64,000 bases of DNA. Source: Mediterranea massiliensis. Lineage in GTDB: Bacteria; Bacteroidota; Bacteroidia; Bacteroidales; Bacteroidaceae. Each line of letters opens with the position of its first letter. Within the stretch, counting starts at the first letter, position 1. The position numbers and the translations under genes were made by a program. The notes beneath the pieces were generated by a model. It worked only from the letters and a program-made list of their open reading frames with translations. It had not been told where the DNA came from and did not search any database. The stretch lies in assembly GCA_015060685.1 (NCBI GenBank), contig SUXZ01000003.1:1-64000 (forward strand), written 5' to 3'. Positions 7,673-16,943 of the stretch are shown here, in pieces.

Positions 7673-8896
7673 TTAGAACTCAAAACTGAACTTACCAAAC
7701 ACATCATCAAAAGTTTCGGCACGCATTATCATCTCCACATTTCCATCTGCACGCTTGGCATACATAGCACTCTGGGGTTTAATGAACTGCGGTTTGGATA
7801 CAATACTATAGCCACCCACATTGTCAAACACCATGATGTCACCTTCAGCAAGATTACCATCCCACTGTGGCACCATCACATCCTGCTCCAAGCAAGTAAA
7901 GCCCATAATATCAATCTTATCATAACGTTTTGTAAGATTACCACAAGGTAGTACATAGGTAGGCAATTTCTTCATGGTACAGATTTCACCTAAGTTGTGA
8001 TAATCACCATCCATATTAGCAATCCATCTACCGCGAATCTGCTTAATGCTTAGCACCCTTGAAACAAAGCTCAAGTAACGGGCCACCACAGTAGTTCCTG
8101 GTTCTGTATAAAGCATTGGCTTATTCTTAACATCCTTATAGTGATTGGCAATAGGCTCTATGCATGCCTTACAATAATCGTCATAAGTAGGAACAGCATC
8201 TCCACCAAACTGATTCTTCAGGTAGTCTGCCATATCGGCAAACATACCACTACCCAAACTGATATATGCTGGTACACCATCAATAATCTCGTCTGCAGCC
8301 TTCAACATGATTTCAGCACGTCTTGCCCAAGCTTCCACGCCACGTGAACGACTGATATGGCAATGCAAACCAATCAGCTTCAGATTTTTCTGATCTTTCA
8401 GAAGTGCTACCGTTTCCTGCAAATCCTTACTACCTGGCTCCAAACCAAAACGAGAAATAAAGTCACCACCAAGGTCCATATTGATACGGATACCTACTGT
8501 AAAATCTTTCTCTAGGTGCTCATTGCAGAAAGCCACAATACGTTTTGCCTCATCCAGCGAGTCTATATTTAAAATACCCCCTTGAAGCAAATGCTCGTAC
8601 ATACCCTCACCCTTAGAAGGGCCATTATATACAATCTGCTGATTAACATATCCAAGCTTCTTAGCTAGAGTGTACTCCATATCGCTCACCACTTCAGCCA
8701 AACCGCCAAGGCTCTTCACCAAGTTACAAACAAAAGGGGTATAGTTTGTCTTATAAGAGTAACAAATTTGATAGTTAGGATACACCTTTTGGAAAGTGCT
8801 TTCTAATGATTTATAGTTATCTACAAACCCCTTCTCATCAAATAAATAAAAAGGAGTACCATTCTTCTCAATTAACGACTTAATTACTTGCTCCAT
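7673..8896 (-). CDS. PLP-dependent decarboxylase (DAP/Orn decarboxylase, fold III)
   Basis: This 407-residue protein belongs to the alanine-racemase-fold decarboxylases related to diaminopimelate decarboxylase (LysA). The PLP lysine is K49 in SYKTNY, and a C-terminal GFTCLEQDV motif corresponds to the catalytic CExxD region. The N-terminus GTPFYLFDE is typical. It lies 21 bp upstream of the ATP-grasp gene and 18 bp downstream of the sugar transferase gene. In this setting it is unlikely to be the housekeeping lysA and more probably makes an amine or D-amino acid used to decorate the polysaccharide. That is inference. Confidence 0.83.
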   Translation of the reverse strand: MEQVIKSLIEKNGTPFYLFDEKGFVDNYKSLESTFQKVYPNYQICYSYKTNYTPFVCNLVKSLGGLAEVVSDMEYTLAKKLGYVNQQIVYNGPSKGEGMYEHLLQGGILNIDSLDEAKRIVAFCNEHLEKDFTVGIRINMDLGGDFISRFGLEPGSKDLQETVALLKDQKNLKLIGLHCHISRSRGVEAWARRAEIMLKAADEIIDGVPAYISLGSGMFADMADYLKNQFGGDAVPTYDDYCKACIEPIANHYKDVKNKPMLYTEPGTTVVARYLSFVSRVLSIKQIRGRWIANMDGDYHNLGEICTMKKLPTYVLPCGNLTKRYDKIDIMGFTCLEQDVMVPQWDGNLAEGDIMVFDNVGGYSIVSKPQFIKPQSAMYAKRADGNVEMIMRAETFDDVFGKFSFEF

Positions 8897-8914
8897 TATA
8901 TATTTCGAATCTTA

Positions 8915-9538
8915 TTACTTCTTGATTACCATATCTTTTCTCTCCACATTCAAATGTGGACGCTCACACGTGCCGTAATCATCCTCTACTCTCATGAATA
9001 GAATCTTGAAAGTCTTGAAGATTACTTTTATATCTAACCACAACGAAATGTTGTCGGCATAATAGCACTCATACTCAAACTGCTCCTCGTAAGTAGTCAC
9101 AGTCTTCCCACTCAGGGAATCAGGTGGTATCAACCCACCTCTAACAGTATGACGCTTGCGCTCCTCGGGTTTAAAGTAAGGGCCATAATAAGTAGGCATC
9201 GGACGAGGGCCGACTATAGACATTTTACCCACAAAGATAGCCCACAACTCCGGCAGCTCATCCAAGCTCGAATTACGAAGGAAGATACCTGCTTTTGTCA
9301 AACGTTGAGACTCGGGTAACAAGTTCCCTTCCTTATCCTTCTTGTTGGTCATCGAACGAAACTTATACAACTTAAAAGGTTTCTCATCCTTACCGATACG
9401 TTCCTGACCAAACAATACTGGAAGCCCCATAAATGCCACCACATAGACTATAAGAAGTAAATAAATGGGAAGTAATATAATCATCCCGATACTTGTTAGT
9501 AAGATGTCAAAGAATCTTTTAAAAAAACATCTGTACAT
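8915..9538 (-). CDS. Initiating sugar-phosphate transferase (PglC/WcaJ type)
   Basis: This 207-residue protein is a small monotopic phosphoglycosyl transferase that moves a sugar phosphate to undecaprenyl phosphate. An N-terminal membrane segment (ILLTSIGMIILLPIYLLL) precedes FGQERIG, LYKFRSM, the catalytic Asp-Glu in SSLDELPEL, and the GKMSIVGPRP signature. Small size without extra membrane spans fits PglC rather than WbaP. A longer frame starts at 9583, but the ATG at 9538 (MYRCFFKRFFDI) gives the family-typical start. It probably commits the first sugar of the repeat unit at the inner membrane. Confidence 0.9.
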   Translation of the reverse strand: MYRCFFKRFFDILLTSIGMIILLPIYLLLIVYVVAFMGLPVLFGQERIGKDEKPFKLYKFRSMTNKKDKEGNLLPESQRLTKAGIFLRNSSLDELPELWAIFVGKMSIVGPRPMPTYYGPYFKPEERKRHTVRGGLIPPDSLSGKTVTTYEEQFEYECYYADNISLWLDIKVIFKTFKILFMRVEDDYGTCERPHLNVERKDMVIKK

Positions 9539-9585
9539 ATTTTTATATTTTATATTTAAATACTCTAGTTTATATTTATACAATA

Positions 9586-10119
9586 CTATACATAAGATTT
9601 AATCACTCTAGCAGGATTACCAACTACTACAGAATTATCTGGTATATCCTTAACCACAACAGACCCAGCTCCAATAATCACATTATTACCAATTTTCACA
9701 TTTCCAATGATGATCACATTTGCCCCTAAAGAAACATTGTCTCCAATTCTAGGCCGTTTATCCCCTTTTTTCCCAATTGTTGTACACTGAATACAACTAA
9801 AGTTTGCTCCTATTGATTCAGCATTCAAAACAGTAGAGTACGGATGTGCAATTCCCACCCTTGGACCAATCTTAGTCTGATACGAAATTATAAAAGACTT
9901 ATCTCCTGGTCTTATCCAACTAATCAGCATTGCAAAAATTGGTCCTATACGATAATAAAATAACCTACGAAACCAACGATCGTTATGAAGAAGGTACAAT
10001 GTACCAAGCAAACCAGACAAATTCAGAGAGTCTGTTTTTATAGCATCTACATCACTGTTAATCAATATTTTACCACCCCACCTATGGAATAAACCACCAA
10101 ATGAGGAATATATAGCCAT
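9586..10119 (-). CDS. Left-handed beta-helix acetyltransferase (CysE-like)
   Basis: This 177-residue protein has repeated hexapeptide turns ([38 protein letters not shown]) ending in the [13 protein letters not shown] signature typical of serine-O-acetyltransferase-like enzymes. The N-terminal helical portion is short. It lies inside the polysaccharide operon between a glycosyltransferase and the initiating transferase, so it probably O- or N-acetylates a sugar rather than serine. Its intact GNPAR C-terminus contrasts with the interrupted relative at 12304-13011. Confidence 0.83.
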   Translation of the reverse strand: MAIYSSFGGLFHRWGGKILINSDVDAIKTDSLNLSGLLGTLYLLHNDRWFRRLFYYRIGPIFAMLISWIRPGDKSFIISYQTKIGPRVGIAHPYSTVLNAESIGANFSCIQCTTIGKKGDKRPRIGDNVSLGANVIIIGNVKIGNNVIIGAGSVVVKDIPDNSVVVGNPARVIKSYV

Positions 10120-10152
10120 GAAAAGATTATGGCATTACATAGTCTTAAGTAG

Positions 10153-11226
10153 TCACGAATTTTTCTTTTGTTCATGTCCTAATAAAGTTTTATACAACTT
10201 CAGGTAGTTCTCCGACATTACACTAATATCATATACCTGTGCCCTTTGTTTACATCTTTCTGAAAGTTCTCGATAATACTCTTTTTCTTTCAATAAGTAA
10301 TTCACTTTCTCTGCCAATTCCGAATGATTTCCTAATGTAAATATCTCGCCAGCCCCCTCTACTACTTGTTTCAATCCATCTACATTGGTTATTATAATAG
10401 GCTTGCCATTAGCCATAATCTCCACAGCAGCTAGTCCAAAGCCCTCCCAATTACTAGATTGTATACCTATATAAGATGAAGAAATTAATTCTGGGATATC
10501 AGATCGTGAACCTAAGAATTGAACCCGATCAGATACTCCTAACTCTTTAGCTAGATTCTCACAATATACTCTATTCTCACCATCACCTACCAAACGCAAA
10601 ATAGCCTGTTTATCTATATACTGCATAGCACGAATAACCGTCTCTTGATCCTTTGATGGCGCAAAACGGGATACCATCAATAAAGACTTGGGAATAACAG
10701 GAACCTTTACTGACGCAAATTTTTGGGTATTCACTCCATTGTTAATCATGACAAAACGCTCATCTAGCTGTCCTAGCCAAGTTGTAAGTGAATCCTGTGT
10801 TTGTTGGCTGATAGATATTAGTCTATCGTATCTGCCAAACATAAAACGCTCTATGGGACGAAAATACCATTTATTCCTTCTTCTATCAAAAGTAGAATGT
10901 TCTGTATATACCAATTTCAACTTTAAACCTCTTATAGCCAAGGAAGCCCAATATAGAGTGGGAAAAAGATGTGCATGAATCAAATCATAACCCTTAAAGA
11001 TCTTTCTCATACGAAAGATAACAATTGGATTATAGAAATTATGTTGATTCATACATATAATATTAATACCTGCTTCTTCTATTTCCCTTTCAAAATCATT
11101 GTAAACACGTTCATAAACAAGCAGACTGACAATTGCAGTTTTTGCTTGAAACGGCAACAAGTCCGCTAACAATCTCTGGGCACCACCTATTTCTAAAGAT
11201 GTAATAACATGTAGTATTTTCATCAT
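10153..11226 (-). CDS. GT4-family glycosyltransferase
   Basis: This 357-residue GT-B glycosyltransferase has the N-terminal acceptor-domain motif LEIGGAQRLLADL and the C-terminal donor-site E-x7-E signature in SNWEGFGLAAVEIMANG. The central linker region VSRFAPSKDQETVI is typical of family 4. The start is MM; either ATG (11226 or 11223) is possible. It follows the preceding glycosyltransferase gene by 8 bp. It would add one sugar of the repeat unit at the cytoplasmic membrane; donor and linkage are unknown. Confidence 0.85.
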   Translation of the reverse strand: MMKILHVITSLEIGGAQRLLADLLPFQAKTAIVSLLVYERVYNDFEREIEEAGINIICMNQHNFYNPIVIFRMRKIFKGYDLIHAHLFPTLYWASLAIRGLKLKLVYTEHSTFDRRRNKWYFRPIERFMFGRYDRLISISQQTQDSLTTWLGQLDERFVMINNGVNTQKFASVKVPVIPKSLLMVSRFAPSKDQETVIRAMQYIDKQAILRLVGDGENRVYCENLAKELGVSDRVQFLGSRSDIPELISSSYIGIQSSNWEGFGLAAVEIMANGKPIIITNVDGLKQVVEGAGEIFTLGNHSELAEKVNYLLKEKEYYRELSERCKQRAQVYDISVMSENYLKLYKTLLGHEQKKNS

Positions 11227-11234
11227 TTTATTAA

Positions 11235-12287
11235 TTAAATGTTAATATACTGATAAAGTATCTCTACACTTTTCTCAAAATCTTTCTGAGTCTTTAGATG
11301 CATCACTGTATCTTCAATACCAACTTGCAATTTCTCACGTAAAGGAGCATTACCCATCAAAAGCTGTATCTTAGATGCCATATCTCTTGAATCTTTGTTC
11401 CTTGCCACAAATCCATTAACCCCATCCTTAACTGTATAAGGCAAAGCTGTATTATCAAAACATATTATTGGTAAACCATTATTAAAAGCCTCAATCAACA
11501 CTATTCCATAACCCTCCAATAAAGATGGAAAAGTAAAGATTTCTGCTTTCTGATAACATTCTGCCAATGTTTCGTCAGAAATACGTCCTAAAAAATGTAC
11601 ATTTTCAGATAATCCTAATGAGCTAATCTGTTGCTGTAACTTTTCATAGTAAGACTGCTCTACAACCTTTCCAACTATATTCAACTTAACAGATTCTCTA
11701 TTTTCTAACATCGAAATTGCGTCAATCAAATAAGAAAGACCCTTACGTTCCTCAATCGTGCCAACATACAAAAGATTACCCACCTCATAATTTAAAGATC
11801 TCTTAAATTTATGTTCAAACGCAAGTGGCACATAAAATATCTTTTTGTTGGGGAATAAAGTTTTCGCCATATCGAAAGTGAAAGGACTTGGAACTATGAT
11901 ACTATCCATCAAAGATGTGTATTTACACATCAACCATTTATTTATTCGCCATACAAGACCAGACCCACTGATAAAAGGAAAATGATGAACAATCATAGTC
12001 GATTTTGCCTTTGTTATCCATTTATTTAATAAAGCAAGAAGAAAATGATATTTAAATCTTGTATCACCAAACATCACCAAGGTATCTTTGCTGAATAGCC
12101 TTAGATATTTTAATTCCGCAAAAGGTGAAAGTATTTTTCTCCAACTCCTATACTTTTGCGCGCATTCTGGAGTTGAACGTACCTTAATTCCTGTCAATTT
12201 CATAAATTCGACCACGAACGCATCATTATATTTATGTCCACCCGTAATAGACTTTTCATGATGGCTCAAATATATTATCGCTCTCAT
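11235..12287 (-). CDS. GT4-family glycosyltransferase
   Basis: This 350-residue glycosyltransferase has a family 4 C-terminal half: LLYVGTIEERKGLSYLIDAI, then LLEGYGIVLIEAFNNGLPII (E-x7-E). The N-terminal domain is less conserved and contains no GGA motif. It is separated from the next upstream coding region by the untranslated remains of the interrupted acyltransferase (true end at 12304). Its role is probably addition of a hexose or deoxyhexose in the repeat unit; the substrate cannot be assigned. Confidence 0.82.
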   Translation of the reverse strand: MRAIIYLSHHEKSITGGHKYNDAFVVEFMKLTGIKVRSTPECAQKYRSWRKILSPFAELKYLRLFSKDTLVMFGDTRFKYHFLLALLNKWITKAKSTMIVHHFPFISGSGLVWRINKWLMCKYTSLMDSIIVPSPFTFDMAKTLFPNKKIFYVPLAFEHKFKRSLNYEVGNLLYVGTIEERKGLSYLIDAISMLENRESVKLNIVGKVVEQSYYEKLQQQISSLGLSENVHFLGRISDETLAECYQKAEIFTFPSLLEGYGIVLIEAFNNGLPIICFDNTALPYTVKDGVNGFVARNKDSRDMASKIQLLMGNAPLREKLQVGIEDTVMHLKTQKDFEKSVEILYQYINI

Positions 12288-12303
12288 AATAACAAAACAC
12301 TTA

Positions 12304-13011
12304 TTATATTATCACAACAGAGTCGTCTTTTTTATCATAAAAAACACCATATTTTAAAATTTTAGCAGGATTACCCCCTAGTAATATTTACTCACCATAA
12401 TTCCCATAATCTTTATTCAATAGAGAATTACAAGCTACAGAACAGAACTTTGGAGTATACGTATTGGGAAGGAGTTTACATTCTGAACTAACCCAATTAT
12501 TCTCTCCTAAGACGATTTCTCCGTAACCAGAACTCACAAAATTACCTGACTTATCTTTAAGTCTATGGAAATTAGTATCCATAACATAAGAATTCCAGCC
12601 AATTAAATTATTTCTATTGAATACAACTTTATTATGACATACTATATGAATCCCTGCAGTTGCACAGAAAGAATCACCAAATACCAACAAACCTTTTTTG
12701 CCCACTGAAACAGCACAACAATTTCCGATACGTGTTTCCCCACAAAAAATAATTTTACCATTATTTTCAAGAATACATCCATTATCGGGATAATGAGAAA
12801 CAGCTCTATGACCAATCCGTATCATACCTGTTTTTATTGTCAACGTATCAATTTTAAAACTCCCCCCCCCAGAAATCGTAGTTTTGTGTAGAAAAACTGG
12901 AATTTTCATTGCAATTTTAAACGGAAAATACTTAAAATTAAACCAAATGATTTGAGGCCAGTCTAACAAATATCTATAAAATATCTCTAAAGCTTTAACT
13001 AAATTATTCAT
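12304..13011 (-). pseudogene. Beta-helix acyltransferase interrupted by an in-frame TAA
   Basis: The open part (13011 to 12388) encodes 207 residues of a hexapeptide-repeat acyltransferase of the capsular type (IRIGHRAV, FCGETRIGNC, NSYVMDTNFHRLKD, VLGENNWVSS). It ends at TAA (12390-12388). The same frame continues for 27 more codons as ILLGGNPAKILKYGVFYDKK to a second stop at 12306-12304. GNPAKI is the conserved C-terminal signature of this family, so the TAA is a nonsense change inside the gene, most simply from a Tyr codon. A G9 tract (minus strand, 12870-12862) encodes three glycines early in the helix. Whether the shorter protein works is unknown, and a sequencing error cannot be excluded. 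Confidence 0.8.
12862..12870 (-). repeat. G9 homopolymer inside the acyltransferase gene
   Basis: Nine consecutive G on the minus strand encode Gly-Gly-Gly in the acyltransferase reading frame. It is conspicuous in an AT-rich region. Tracts of this kind are classical slippage sites, and a change of one base would shift the frame about 50 codons after the start. Confidence 0.7.
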
Positions 13012-13017
13012 ATTTTT

Positions 13018-14178
13018 CTAACGTCTTGGTAGTCCCTCTCTTATAGGATCCTCTTTCATTGTAAAAACTGAATGATATGGAAAATATGCTGCATTATAAT
13101 TAATATTACTTCTATATTCTAAAGCAGAAGGTAAACAGAAATTTTTTACATTAAAAAAGAACAATAAGAAAACTGTTGTATGTAAAATTATACGAGAAAG
13201 TTTAGGCATTGCTGTATTAGGACTTGATAAATTAGCAAATGAAACAGCAATTACAGGAAACAGATAATTATAGAATCTATCCAATAAAGGAACAAAACTT
13301 GATGCTATACCAACAAATGTTGCAAGCAAAAGAACTGCGCAAATCTTGCGATTAATAGCATTACTTGATTTTTTATACACTTCCCTAATTAAGAATGGAG
13401 GAATTACCTTTGTTATTAAATTTGTGAATATACCAATTAAACTAAATCCTTCTAAGCCAATATATCCTCCGACTTTATCCTCAAATGATTCAGATGAATA
13501 CCATAAAATATGAATTAAGATTTCAAAATACATAATAAATATCAACATTATTGCTACAAGTGTTATAATACAGAATATTTTATTCTTATTCCATATTAAT
13601 GCTAGCATAGTTGCTATCACTATCACAAAGGCAAATTTATGAAAGAAGGCTGCCGCCATCCCCCATATTATGTAACTAATTAAATTATCAGTTTTTATAT
13701 AATGATATAAACCGAGTAAAAAACATGACATAGCCAATGCTTCTCGTAAGGCTCCGAAATTAAAATGCACCCAATAACAGACTAGATAAAATAATAATGG
13801 CCAAAACCGTTTATTAGTGAATTTATTTGTTACAAATACTATTGTTCCTGTAAATATAAGCGCATCCAATACATGCATAAATGCGAAATCATCAAAAATA
13901 CTTTTACAGATTGCGGTAAATATTACCCATAAAGGTTCAAATATTGATTCTGAAATGGACGATATCGTCAGTGTACTTAGTGTATCATAATATAAAAAAT
14001 CCCTCATATAAGATGGTGTGTCTATACCTATTCTATAACTCAGACCTGGAACTAAAATAAGTAAAGTCACAACAAGATAATATAATCTTTTATATATAGA
14101 ATTCGTATATGGTACATTTTTTCCATCTAATACAAATGCACCATAAAGAATCAATAACAAAATAATGAAGTATATCAT
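13018..14178 (-). CDS. wzy: EpsG-family polysaccharide polymerase (Wzy)
   Basis: This 386-residue integral membrane protein has about ten hydrophobic segments and belongs to the EpsG/Wzy-like group. Typical features are the early RIGIDTPSYMRDF loop and FNFGALREALAMSCFLLGLYHY, in which the Arg-Glu pair is conserved. It would polymerise repeat units in the periplasm. The frame can be extended to 14238, but the first 20 codons of that extension lie in the IS66 terminal repeat, so the real start is the ATG at 14178 (MIYFIILLL). Insertion of the IS 11 bp upstream separates it from its operon promoter, so expression may depend on read-through or an IS-borne promoter. Confidence 0.85.
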   Translation of the reverse strand: MIYFIILLLILYGAFVLDGKNVPYTNSIYKRLYYLVVTLLILVPGLSYRIGIDTPSYMRDFLYYDTLSTLTISSISESIFEPLWVIFTAICKSIFDDFAFMHVLDALIFTGTIVFVTNKFTNKRFWPLLFYLVCYWVHFNFGALREALAMSCFLLGLYHYIKTDNLISYIIWGMAAAFFHKFAFVIVIATMLALIWNKNKIFCIITLVAIMLIFIMYFEILIHILWYSSESFEDKVGGYIGLEGFSLIGIFTNLITKVIPPFLIREVYKKSSNAINRKICAVLLLATFVGIASSFVPLLDRFYNYLFPVIAVSFANLSSPNTAMPKLSRIILHTTVFLLFFFNVKNFCLPSALEYRSNINYNAAYFPYHSVFTMKEDPIREGLPRR

Positions 14179-14180
14179 AT

Positions 14181-14189
14181 TGATTAATC
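14181..14189. repeat. IS66 target duplication, left copy
   Basis: TGATTAATC directly precedes the left terminal repeat of the IS and is repeated directly after its right end at 16935-16943. IS66 elements usually duplicate 8 bp; here 9 bp match. Confidence 0.85.
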
Positions 14190-14291
14190 GTAAGCGTCCA
14201 AAAATGACGTGTCTATAGAAAACGATGCTTTGGAGCACCTATTTCGATAGGTACACACATCATTGAGGACAATTTTTAATGATTATTAATT

Positions 14292-16067
14292 TTATAAGTA
14301 AAGCTTGGCAGGTGTCAAGTTCTGCCAGTCGGTTCTTCCAGAAGCAACAGCTTGCAAGAAGTCACAGATATACTGTCTTGCTGACAAACCAAGTAGTCGG
14401 CAAGTTTCGATAATCGTATGGAAGATGGCGGATGCTTTAGCACCGGCCGTACTACAGAAGAACAAGGAGTTCTTACGCTCTACTGTCAACGGGCGGATAC
14501 TTCGTTCGGCTAACGAGTTATCGATTGTATAATTCCCATCATTACGATAACGGAACAATGGTTCCCAAAAACTATGTAGGTAGTTCAAGGCTTTCTGCAT
14601 CAGATCACCTTTCGGTTCCTTATCAAAGTAAAGATGATAATCAAGTCGCTTACGAAGTTCGGCTATTACCCGATTGGTCTCATCATTATTCCGGGCTTGG
14701 CGTATTTCTTCAGGACTTAAATTCTGCATCTGATATTTTCGTTCTTGACTGTATAACCAGGCTATCTGCTCAAGAAAGTATCGGGCCCGTTCATCTAGCC
14801 CTTGATCAAAAGCATATTTGAACTTGGCTCTGACATGCGCCATGCAGCACAGATGTTCTATATCATGAAGTTCATCATCCAGATACATATAAACATTATA
14901 ACCATCTGATTGCAAAGAGTTGATTTTGGCATCTCCTAAAAAATCACGAAGCACATTACGATTTCGCTTACCTTCATCATAAAAGAAGATGACTGTTTTT
15001 GCAGTTTTATTGGCCAAACACCACATGTAATGTTTCTTGCGACCAAAACGTGTCTGATACCGACACCAGGTCTCATCTACATTCACATTAGCACCTTCAT
15101 GCAAGGCTTCCTCTTTCATAGCTGGAATCAACTTGGTCAGATGATCTGCCATCTTACCATACCAATTTATTAAGGTCTGACGACATACTGACATTTTCAT
15201 TTCCACCATACGAGCCAATTCACGATAAGCGGGTGTAGCCATCTGGTAGCGATTAAAAGCTAAGGTCGAAAGAAGATTGGCTGTGGCATGTGTGCCTTGT
15301 ACGCATTCGTTATAAATACGAGACTCCTTGTCATCAGACATAGGAAAATAGCTGGTTACAATACGACCATCGGCTGTCTTATATGTAATCTCCTCAAAAT
15401 CGTGTTCTACAATTACATTCACACTATCAAAGACCTTACGGATGCTTGTCTTTAATATAATGGCATCTGATGGGATTTGATTCATGTCACATTTATGAAG
15501 TACCTGATAATCGGCAGACATCTTCGAGTGTGTACGACCTTGACGAGAAGGACGGCTCTCACTATGCTTTTCTGAAGGGGGGTCCTCTACAGCATCAACT
15601 TCTGTCGATGCAGGAAGACTGGCGGATGTTCCATCAAAATCTCCCTTATTGTCATCACGACCGGTAACATCTTGTTTCTTCTCTATACCTTTCTGACTTA
15701 AGCCACCAAAGCGTTCTTTCTTAGATATACGTTGAGATGCTTTCAGAGATTCGATTTCACACCTTAACTCATCAATCACATGTAGCAGTTTATCTTTCTC
15801 CTGTAAAACTTCATATAATCTTTTGGTCAGTGACAGAATCTCCTCATTCGAGCGTTTTTGTTCTTCAGCATTTCTTGCAATGGTGTTATTGGCATTGCGA
15901 AGCTCTGCCTTAACACTTTCCATTTGATCAAAAATAAACTGAATAAATTTACTCATCTCATCTGTACTCATACCATCGGACGGATTATACGGATTGGAGG
16001 GCCTTGATTCCAATTCCTCCAAATCCCTTATTCGCATTATATTTCTTTGTAATTCGTCCAAATCCAT
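14292..16067 (-). CDS. tnpC: IS66 transposase TnpC
   Basis: This 591-residue IS66-family transposase carries the DDE catalytic triad at D331 (NVDETW), D388 (LQSDGY) and E521 (NSLAERSIRP). The N-terminal third is a coiled coil rich in Glu/Lys (residues about 60-130) followed by a charged linker. The IS66 zinc-finger-like and central helical regions are present, and the RSIRP and GA(A/K)ASA stretches near the C-terminus are family hallmarks. No frameshift or stop is visible, so the element may be active. Confidence 0.95.
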   Translation of the reverse strand: MDLDELQRNIMRIRDLEELESRPSNPYNPSDGMSTDEMSKFIQFIFDQMESVKAELRNANNTIARNAEEQKRSNEEILSLTKRLYEVLQEKDKLLHVIDELRCEIESLKASQRISKKERFGGLSQKGIEKKQDVTGRDDNKGDFDGTSASLPASTEVDAVEDPPSEKHSESRPSRQGRTHSKMSADYQVLHKCDMNQIPSDAIILKTSIRKVFDSVNVIVEHDFEEITYKTADGRIVTSYFPMSDDKESRIYNECVQGTHATANLLSTLAFNRYQMATPAYRELARMVEMKMSVCRQTLINWYGKMADHLTKLIPAMKEEALHEGANVNVDETWCRYQTRFGRKKHYMWCLANKTAKTVIFFYDEGKRNRNVLRDFLGDAKINSLQSDGYNVYMYLDDELHDIEHLCCMAHVRAKFKYAFDQGLDERARYFLEQIAWLYSQERKYQMQNLSPEEIRQARNNDETNRVIAELRKRLDYHLYFDKEPKGDLMQKALNYLHSFWEPLFRYRNDGNYTIDNSLAERSIRPLTVERKNSLFFCSTAGAKASAIFHTIIETCRLLGLSARQYICDFLQAVASGRTDWQNLTPAKLYL

Positions 16068-16180
16068 AACGAGTATTTATCTGAGCATTATGCTACAAAG
16101 ATAGTGATAATCATCGGATCAGACAACAAAATACAAATATTAAATATCTGATATACAGTTAATTATAGTTAATCCACCAG

Positions 16181-16513
16181 CTATAATCTTAGTGTCGTTA
16201 TTACAGGACTTTCCAACACTGCCACCAAGCTTTTCCATTCAATCTTATAGAGAGGGACACCATCATTGAATATCAATTTGATGAATTGATAACCATCGGT
16301 AAAACTCTTTTCATGCAGGTAATAGGCATGATTCTCAAAATGAATCATCTTTACCTTCCTACGATTCTTGGACATAAAGATGTAAACATCACCATTCATC
16401 GGATCACGATGATAGCGGGTGCGGATTATCTCAAATATCCGAGGTGCCTTGCAACGCATATCATGGAAGTAGGGAAGAAAGTAGAAGTTCTTCAAGCCGG
16501 TAATGCTCAGCAT
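16181..16513 (-). CDS. tnpB: IS66 accessory protein TnpB
   Basis: This 110-residue protein matches the IS66 Orf2/TnpB family through FYFLPYFHDMRCKAPRIFEII, DPMNGDVYIFMSKNRRKVKMIHFE and YYLHEKSFTDGYQF. It overlaps the 3' end of tnpA by 7 bp, which suggests translational coupling. Its exact biochemical role in transposition is not established. Confidence 0.9.
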   Translation of the reverse strand: MLSITGLKNFYFLPYFHDMRCKAPRIFEIIRTRYHRDPMNGDVYIFMSKNRRKVKMIHFENHAYYLHEKSFTDGYQFIKLIFNDGVPLYKIEWKSLVAVLESPVITTLRL

Positions 16514-16857
16514 AGGCCCTCCAACTTCTCTACCAAACTCTTCAATTCCTGATAGCTTAAATTCTTCTTACGAATCTGAAGACCTTCACGAGTTTGGATA
16601 CTTACCATAATGTTACCCTTGGAGTGACTGGTCTTCTTTATATCCTCTTTGACTGGTTCACTTACCTCACATTCTTCTGATGGCTTACCATCTATTTGAA
16701 CAGGTACTATCTTTTTGTGAGTCTTACGGAACCAATCATTGAAATGGGTGTATGAAACACCATGAGTCACACAAAAAGAATTAATGGAAATACCATTGGG
16801 CTCACCTTCGGTTTTATAGAGAAACCATAACTTCTCGAAATCACTTGCACTGTACAT
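16507..16857 (-). CDS. tnpA: IS66 accessory protein TnpA
   Basis: This 116-residue protein has an N-terminal helix-turn-helix-like region (FEKLWFLYKTEGEPNGISINSFCVTHGVSYTHFNDWFRKT) of the kind found in IS66 TnpA/Orf1, followed by a charged linker and the VSIQTREGLQIRKKNLSYQELKSLVEKLEG C-terminus. It is the first gene of the IS operon, about 75 bp from the right terminal repeat. A truncated copy of the same gene is found at about 32232-32480. Confidence 0.88.
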   Translation of the reverse strand: MYSASDFEKLWFLYKTEGEPNGISINSFCVTHGVSYTHFNDWFRKTHKKIVPVQIDGKPSEECEVSEPVKEDIKKTSHSKGNIMVSIQTREGLQIRKKNLSYQELKSLVEKLEGLC

Positions 16858-16934
16858 ATAATATTGATTTTAATTACAGTGCGAAGGTCTATCTTATTAT
16901 TGATTCTTGCAATACGTCATTTTTGGACGCTTAC

Positions 16935-16943
16935 TGATTAATC
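16935..16943. repeat. IS66 target duplication, right copy
   Basis: TGATTAATC here matches 14181-14189. It includes the stop codon (TAA on the minus strand, 16940-16938) of the acyltransferase gene, so the insertion left that gene's reading frame intact. Confidence 0.85.

Larger units (their letters stand above)
14190..16934 (-). mobile_element. Intact IS66-family insertion sequence, 2745 bp
   Basis: The element has perfect 20-bp terminal inverted repeats starting GTAAGCGTCC (left) and ending GGACGCTTAC (right), a matching direct repeat TGATTAATC on both sides, and the standard tnpA-tnpB-tnpC gene set on the minus strand. It lies between the acyltransferase gene ending at 16938 and the wzy gene starting at 14178. 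Removing it restores a 5-bp gap between those genes. Two decayed relatives are at 31569-32570 and 34984-35119, in the same orientation. Confidence 0.95.

Noticed and set aside
7673..8896. Housekeeping lysA (diaminopimelate decarboxylase)
   Set aside because: It sits in the middle of the polysaccharide operon next to an ATP-grasp ligase and is divergent from typical LysA; a pathway-specific role is more likely.
14178..14238. N-terminal extension of the Wzy polymerase
   Set aside because: The 20 extra codons come from the IS66 terminal repeat and have no membrane-protein character.
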